Of a stretch of 11,206 nucleotides of DNA, positions 7,561 through 11,206 are shown piece by piece (the stretch's first letter is position 1; every line of letters starts with the position of its first letter). Made by a program: the position numbers and the translations under genes. A model generated the notes under the pieces. That model worked only from the letters and a program-made list of their open reading frames with translations. It did not search any database and had not been told where the DNA came from. Source of the stretch: Funneliformis mosseae (lineage: Eukaryota > Glomeromycota > Glomeromycetes > Glomerales > Glomeraceae); the NCBI GenBank assembly GCA_910592005.1, contig CAJVPP010003613.1, positions 1-11,206 on the forward strand. The letters are read 5' to 3'.

Positions 7561-8859
7561 AATAATATCTTATTTATTCCAAGTTTTGTATCCTAAACTT
7601 TCGTAAAATTTTTATCATCTTTTGGCTTTCTTCTTTCAGATTTTCCTCCAAGTTGTGCAGATAATGCATTGGAGAAAGTTGCATAGTTTAAAGATAATTG
7701 CTCTATTTATTTGGTAAGTTTATCAATAGCATTATTGCTTCCACTTGGTTGAGTTGGTATAGGAGATTGCTATTCATAATATTGATCACTCTTGACTTGT
7801 TTAGCTGTGTCAATAGCTCATCTATATTTTTAGGATGAGTAAATGCTACAAGAGGGACAATATTCTTTCTTAATTCATTAAAAAAAGTCTTACAATATAT
7901 TTATCTGATAAGGCATTAGTAGAATCAACTTTCTTTAACAATCTTTTAAATTTTCCTGCATAAAAATCTACTTTTTTATAAGGTTCTTGACGAAGTGTAT
8001 TTAGCTGATGGTGCTATAGATTTTGCTTTTCTTCAGTTGAGAATTTTTCTAAAAACAATGGTACAAAACTTGATGTAGCATTGCCATTCAAATTCCATTG
8101 TGTTATAGTATTAACATTTTCTTCAAACTAATATGCAGCTAACCCATGCAAGTATTCTGATACAATATTTAGCATGCGAGTTTTAAATCAATTATTTGCT
8201 TTAGCAGTAATTTCAAAACTTCTAATCCAATCGTTAGGGTCTTCATCATCATTTTTATAAAAAGATTTTACTAGAATAATATTACTTTTCTTTGGTGTGA
8301 GGTTTCCACTACCTCCATTTGAACTAGATGGTATACTCTTGATATCTTTAGTAAGATTCTTAAAACTTTTTGTCATGTGATCCATGAGATTCTTTAACTG
8401 TTTAGTATTCATTGTTATTTCAATTGATTCAGAGATGGTAGATGTGGGAGTAAGAGGTGATATAGAAGTATTAAAAGATTTTTCAAAGCACTCAGTAGTG
8501 TGAGTGACTAATAATAAATGTTGTAAAACAGAGGGTAAATCAGCAGGGTATAGGTAATAATTTAAACAATATAATAATGCGACTGCTGCTTTTATTATTT
8601 TATTACTATTATGAGCATTTTCATGATAGCTATCTAAATAAAGTTTAAATGCTATTAAAGAATAATCACTGAATATTGTAATATTATATTCACTAGAAAT
8701 CTAATTCCAAAAGTTTGTAAAATTCTTTATTACTATTTGATTAATAGGATTGCACTGTACACAAGATGCGTCTTTTTTTAAAGGTAAATTATTTCTGTGT
8801 GCTTCTTTATAATGTTCTTGAATTATTTTTAGAATGTCAAAACTATTAGGTATATTCAT
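7519..8859 (-). pseudogene. Gypsy Gag with CCHC zinc knuckle
   Basis: Forms the particle shell and binds element RNA. ATG 8859 lies 46 bp inside the 5' LTR edge. The frame continues to about 7870, with stops at 8703, 8190, 8130, 8016 and 7872. The N-terminal 149 codons before the internal MNTKQLKNLMDHM start (8412) belong to the same frame (SFDILKIIQEHYKEAHRNN, YYLYPADLPSVLQHLLL), so the larger start is preferred. The capsid-like core shows DDEDPNDWIRSFEITAKANN, FVPLFLEKFSTEEKQN, LNTLRQEPYKKVDFYAGKFK. A slip near a 7-base T run at about 7880 moves to NELRKNIVPLVAFTHPKNID and LTKxIEQLSLNYATF. The C-terminus at 7560-7519 is a CCHC knuckle, CYRYQYKEYYLKEC, with the second Cys, the Gly and the His replaced by Tyr, Glu and Tyr. 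Length of about 440 residues suits Gypsy Gag. Confidence 0.85.
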
Positions 8860-8885
8860 ATAAGTATAATAAAGACAATTATAAT

Positions 8886-8902
8886 CCTGACAGGAATCAC
8901 TA
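8886..8902 (-). other. Candidate tRNA primer-binding site
   Basis: Just inside the 5' LTR (3 bp from its edge at 8906) the minus strand reads TAGTGATTCCTGTCAGG. With the second base restored to G this would be the complement of a tRNA 3' end (CCA, discriminator A, a 7-base acceptor strand, then a T-stem starting with C). Position and shape fit a primer-binding site, but the tRNA is not identified and the TGG start is damaged. Confidence 0.4.
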
Positions 8903-9126
8903 ATTTGTTAACCCTACGCTCAGCCTGTCGAACTTAGAGTAACTATAATTTAATAACAGAAAGTAACGTGTGAGAAACTACTAAGTAACTATGAAATAAG
9001 TCCTATCACAATCAACCTTAGGTTTATACTTTTAGGCAAGTAACTAACTTTAACAATTTATAAATATGATAAACACAATTGATATGTTGAAGGATTTTTA
9101 ATATGTATAGTTTAAAAAGAAATTCC

Positions 9127-9132
9127 TTTATT
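9127..9132 (-). terminator. AATAAA signal in 5' LTR
   Basis: AATAAA on the minus strand, about 100 bp after the TATA box, conserved between LTRs. It would define the R/U5 side; in the 5' copy it must be bypassed for full-length transcription. Confidence 0.4.
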
Positions 9133-9231
9133 GTAGAGATTTTATCCTTAACCTTGGATTCTAAGTCTTGAACTTGAACTATTGAGTTTACACAGTTATC
9201 TCTACTTTTTTGCAAGGACAAGTTTCTATCC

Positions 9232-9239
9232 TATTTATA
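9232..9239 (-). promoter_or_regulatory. TATA box of the Gypsy promoter (5' LTR)
   Basis: TATAAATA on the minus strand in the context TGTATAAATAGGATAG, with the same context kept in the 3' LTR. It would place transcription start near 9205 and drive Gag and Pol leftwards. The start site is inferred from usual spacing. Confidence 0.6.
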
Positions 9240-9433
9240 CAAAAATACAATTATAAGAATTTACTATCTAACACTAAACTATTTTATAATAATAAGATAA
9301 ATATAAAAGATAATTTATAATTTAATGATAATACTAATATAATAAATAATAATAATAAAATATAAGAATAAAATAAATAAAATAAAAATGTTAACTAAGT
9401 TAAAAATGCTAATAATGTTAATAACGTTGATCA

Positions 9434-9994
9434 TTCATCTAAAGATGGGACTTAAAAATTATTTTTTAAGTTTTAGTACTTAATAATGTAACTTAATAAG
9501 GATCTTAAAAAAGATTTCAAAAATTACACTTATTAAGTCAACCTAATATTGTATCACATATTGTGTAATAAAACTTTTGTTAAGGCTATCGGGTCTAACT
9601 AAATTAATAAAATTTCACTGCTTTTTTGTGTTCAAAATAAATGTAATATTTGTGTTACATAATACTTTATAATGATATAAAAAAATTTTTTTTTATGATT
9701 TTTTTTAACGTTCTAAATACCAAATCATATAGGATTAATAGTTTTAAGCATTAGAACCATTTAACGACTCCAGCATTCATATAATTTTAATATATTTGAA
9801 TAAATTTCAAATAAGCACTAAATGGAGATAATTTTCTCGTGATATTTTGTCTGATTTTTCTAATTTAAACCTGTAAAAATCTCTTATATAGAGGTTTAAA
9901 GTCTTCTTTTTTTATAATGTTGGCCTTTATCCTTACCAAATTTTTTACTTTTACTATCGTCATTCTTCAAACTTCTTTTTTTTTAAAAAAAAAA
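9434..9994. other. Non-coding AT-rich stretch between Gypsy LTR and hAT transposase
   Basis: No gene is visible on either strand. It holds a 10-bp inverted repeat (9491-9500 with 9529-9538), a palindromic ctcttatatagag near 9881-9893 that includes a TATA-like core about 100 bp before the transposase ATG, several T and A homopolymers, and a T9/A11 junction at 9976-9995 that runs into the start codon. The left terminal inverted repeat of the hAT element should lie here, but it cannot be defined because the right end is outside the window. Confidence 0.6.
9491..9538. repeat. Inverted repeat / potential stem-loop
   Basis: acttaataag at 9491-9500 is the exact reverse complement of cttattaagt at 9529-9538, separated by 28 bases. 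Within the loop, atctt and aagat (about 9502-9515) can also pair. Could be part of a transposon end or chance in AT-rich DNA. Confidence 0.45.
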
Positions 9995-11206
9995 ATGAGT
10001 AATAAACGAGGTCGACGTTCAAATAAAATTTGGGACTATTTTGAAGAAGGACCTAAAAGAAATACTTCACATAAAGCAGCTATTTGTAATTATTGTAAAA
10101 AAAATATTCTTAGCATTTCAGAACAAATGGTTAATTATCTTTGTGAATGTAAAGATGCTGATAATGATATTAAAGAAGCTTTTCAAAAGATTAAAAAAAA
10201 TAATAAAGAAGCAAACAAAAAAAACAAACAGCAGTCATCATCTATTCCTTCAATTACTAATATACCTATAATAACACCATTACGATTACAACAAATACAA
10301 TCAGAAGCAAATTTAATTCAATCATCAATAAACAATTATGCAGATAAACCATTTTCAACACATAGAAAAAAAGCAATTTACAAACAAATTAGTTGTGCAG
10401 TTGCTTCAGCTAATTTACCTTTTTCATTTGTTGATGATCCTGAAGTTAAGAAACTATTTGCTTTGTTTAATTCATATTTTAAATTACCATTCCGAAAATG
10501 GCTTAGTACAGATATAATTGAGGATTTGAATAATGATGTTGTAATTGAAATTCAGAATTTTATAACTAATTCACGTTTTATAACTCTTTCTGGAGATGGG
10601 TGGACTAGTCAAACGCGTAATAATATTATGAATTACGTATTAGTTGATGAAAATTGACAAAGTGAATTATATAAAATAGAAAATAAATCAAATCAACAAC
10701 ATTTAGGCGAAAATGTTTATATGGATTATAAAGAAGTTGGTATAGAAATTAGACTTAAAAAATGGGTTGGATTTGTTACAGATAGTGGTGGAAATTATGC
10801 TAAAGCTAGACGACTAATGAATTCTATATGTATATATTTTATATATTTTATTTATTATATTTAATAAAATTTAAATCTTATATTTTATTTAATTTAGGAT
10901 CCTAAAATTCAAGGGCGTGTTTTATGCTTATCTTGCATGGTATATCAAGGAAATTTATTAGCTAAAGATATAATTGAATTTGCATATTTTAAACCAATAA
11001 TTAAACAAATACTTATAATTATTGGTCATTTTCGTATTGTTAATTTAGCAATTCATAAACTCCGTCAACTTTCTGATAGGCCAACTTTTAAAATGCAATA
11101 TCCGACTTTAACGTGTTGAGCTACTTTCACAGTATCAGCATCACAAGTAATAACTATGAAGGATTATTTAAAGGTATTTATTAAATAAATGATTATTTAT
11201 TTAAGA
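9995..11206 (+). pseudogene. hAT-family transposase with N-terminal BED zinc finger, broken and cut by the window edge
   Basis: A cut-and-paste DNA transposase. ATG 9995 is chosen because the BED domain starts right after it: W13-D-Y15-F16, C31-x2-C34, then NYLCEC, where the usual third-ligand His is Tyr48, with C52. A long polar linker follows (KKNNKEANKKNKQQSSS). The catalytic region then shows FITLSGDGWTSQTRNN (first catalytic Asp, residue 201, codon 10595-10597) and KKWVGFVTDSGGNYAKARRL (second Asp, residue 263, codon 10781-10783). In-frame TGA at 10655-10657 and 11117-11119 both sit where Trp is plausible (before QSEL and ATF). A putative intron splits it at 10830-10897, after which VLCLSCMVYQGNLLAKDI matches the usual CxxHxxNL-type block with His replaced by Tyr. 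The C-terminal dimerisation domain and final Glu lie beyond 11206. An upstream ATG at 9917 in frame adds a hydrophobic 26-residue leader from T/A runs and is not favoured. Confidence 0.9.
10830..10897 (+). other. Putative intron or AT-rich insertion in the hAT transposase
   Basis: Begins GTATAT and ends AATTTAG, 68 nt, almost pure A/T, with three in-frame stops, lying between clearly transposase-like segments (RRLMNS before, DPKIQGRVLCL after). GT-AG removal would leave one extra base and shift the frame, because the two flanks are already in phase across 69 nt. So either a 1-base insertion occurred or the true donor has been mutated. Confidence 0.5.

Larger units (their letters stand above)
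2547..9433 (-). mobile_element. Ty3/Gypsy LTR retrotransposon, complete outline but defective
   Basis: Two direct repeats of 540 and 528 bp bound an internal region of about 5.8 kb. Reading the minus strand gives Gag with a zinc knuckle, RT, RNase H and integrase, which is the Ty3/Gypsy order (integrase last). Both LTRs start tgat and end taaca on the minus strand. Left and right flanks are ggcat (2542-2546) and ttcat (9434-9438), so a 5-bp target duplication is at best 3 of 5 bases. Every coding part has stops or frameshifts and no protease is found, so the copy is non-autonomous. An extra Cys/His domain and a 3' reading frame depart from a minimal Gypsy plan. Confidence 0.95.
8906..9433 (-). 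repeat. 5' LTR of the Gypsy element
   Basis: Promoter-bearing LTR upstream of Gag. On the minus strand it starts TGATCAACG and ends GGGTTAACA. It aligns to 2547-3086 over its full length. The expected parts are in order: U3 with 9-bp periodic units from 9433 back to about 9370, TATA box at 9239-9232, AATAAA at 9132-9127, then U5 to 8906. The inner edge is followed by a candidate primer-binding site and then the Gag ATG at 8859. A 65-codon open stretch inside it (9221-9024) begins with TTG, is closed by stops in the other LTR, and is not a gene. Confidence 0.93.

Noticed and set aside
9024..9221. 65-codon minus-strand open frame inside the 5' LTR
   Set aside because: Starts with TTG, spans R/U5 signals, and is closed by a stop in the matching part of the other LTR.
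9917..9994. Upstream ATG giving the hAT protein a hydrophobic leader or signal peptide
   Set aside because: A nuclear transposase needs no signal peptide; the leader is encoded by T and A runs, and the BED finger starts directly after ATG 9995.
10041..10271. 76-codon plus-strand open frame
   Set aside because: Shifted-frame shadow of the hAT transposase; lysine-rich from A runs only.
4600..11119. TGA read as Trp (alternative genetic code)
   Set aside because: Several TGA codons fall at Trp positions, but Trp is also replaced by TAG, Arg by TGA and Gln/Glu-like positions by TAA, and TGG is still used for Trp in the same genes. Frameshifts are present too. Ordinary decay explains it better.
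11174..11206. Second short intron at the right edge (gtattt ... ttaag)
   Set aside because: Only about 32 nt fit before the edge, too short to support, and no coding sequence is visible beyond it.

Overview
The window is very AT-rich eukaryotic DNA made almost entirely of decayed transposable elements. I see no intact host gene, no tRNA or rRNA, and no bacterial-style operon. The wording of the reverse transcriptase, integrase, Gag and hAT peptides fits a fungal genome. My best guess is an arbuscular mycorrhizal fungus (Glomeromycotina), because the LINE and Gypsy peptides resemble families I associate with that group. This is a recognition-based inference, not a search result.

Layout from left to right: (1) 22-138 is a tandem repeat with a strict 9-bp period. 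(2) About 185-2546, minus strand, is a LINE-type non-LTR retrotransposon remnant with an endonuclease at about 1640-2390 and the front half of a reverse transcriptase at about 185-540. The rest of the RT is missing. (3) 2547-9433, minus strand, is a complete but dead Ty3/Gypsy LTR retrotransposon of about 6.9 kb: 5' LTR 8906-9433, Gag 8859-7519, an acidic linker, RT, RNase H, a Cys/His-rich spacer domain, integrase, an extra unrecognised 3' reading frame, and 3' LTR 3086-2547. I find no aspartic protease. The LTRs are roughly 90% identical by eye, so the insertion is old. (4) 9434-9994 is non-coding AT-rich DNA with a stem-loop. (5) 9995 to the right edge, plus strand, is a hAT-family transposase with an N-terminal BED-type zinc finger. 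It is broken by in-frame stops, interrupted by a putative intron, and cut by the window edge.

The Gypsy parts are co-linear (gag, RT, RNase H, integrase) and would have been made from one transcript starting in the 5' LTR. None of the three elements looks able to move on its own. The visible damage is mainly C-to-T or G-to-A change (Trp to stop, Arg to stop, zinc-ligand His and Cys to Tyr, CpG loss in the LTRs), plus some frameshifts. The most interesting leads are the extra reading frame between integrase and 3' LTR, the Cys/His domain between RNase H and integrase, the apparent lack of a protease, the 9-bp periodicity shared by the LTR U3 ends and the left edge, and the CpG-focused LTR decay.
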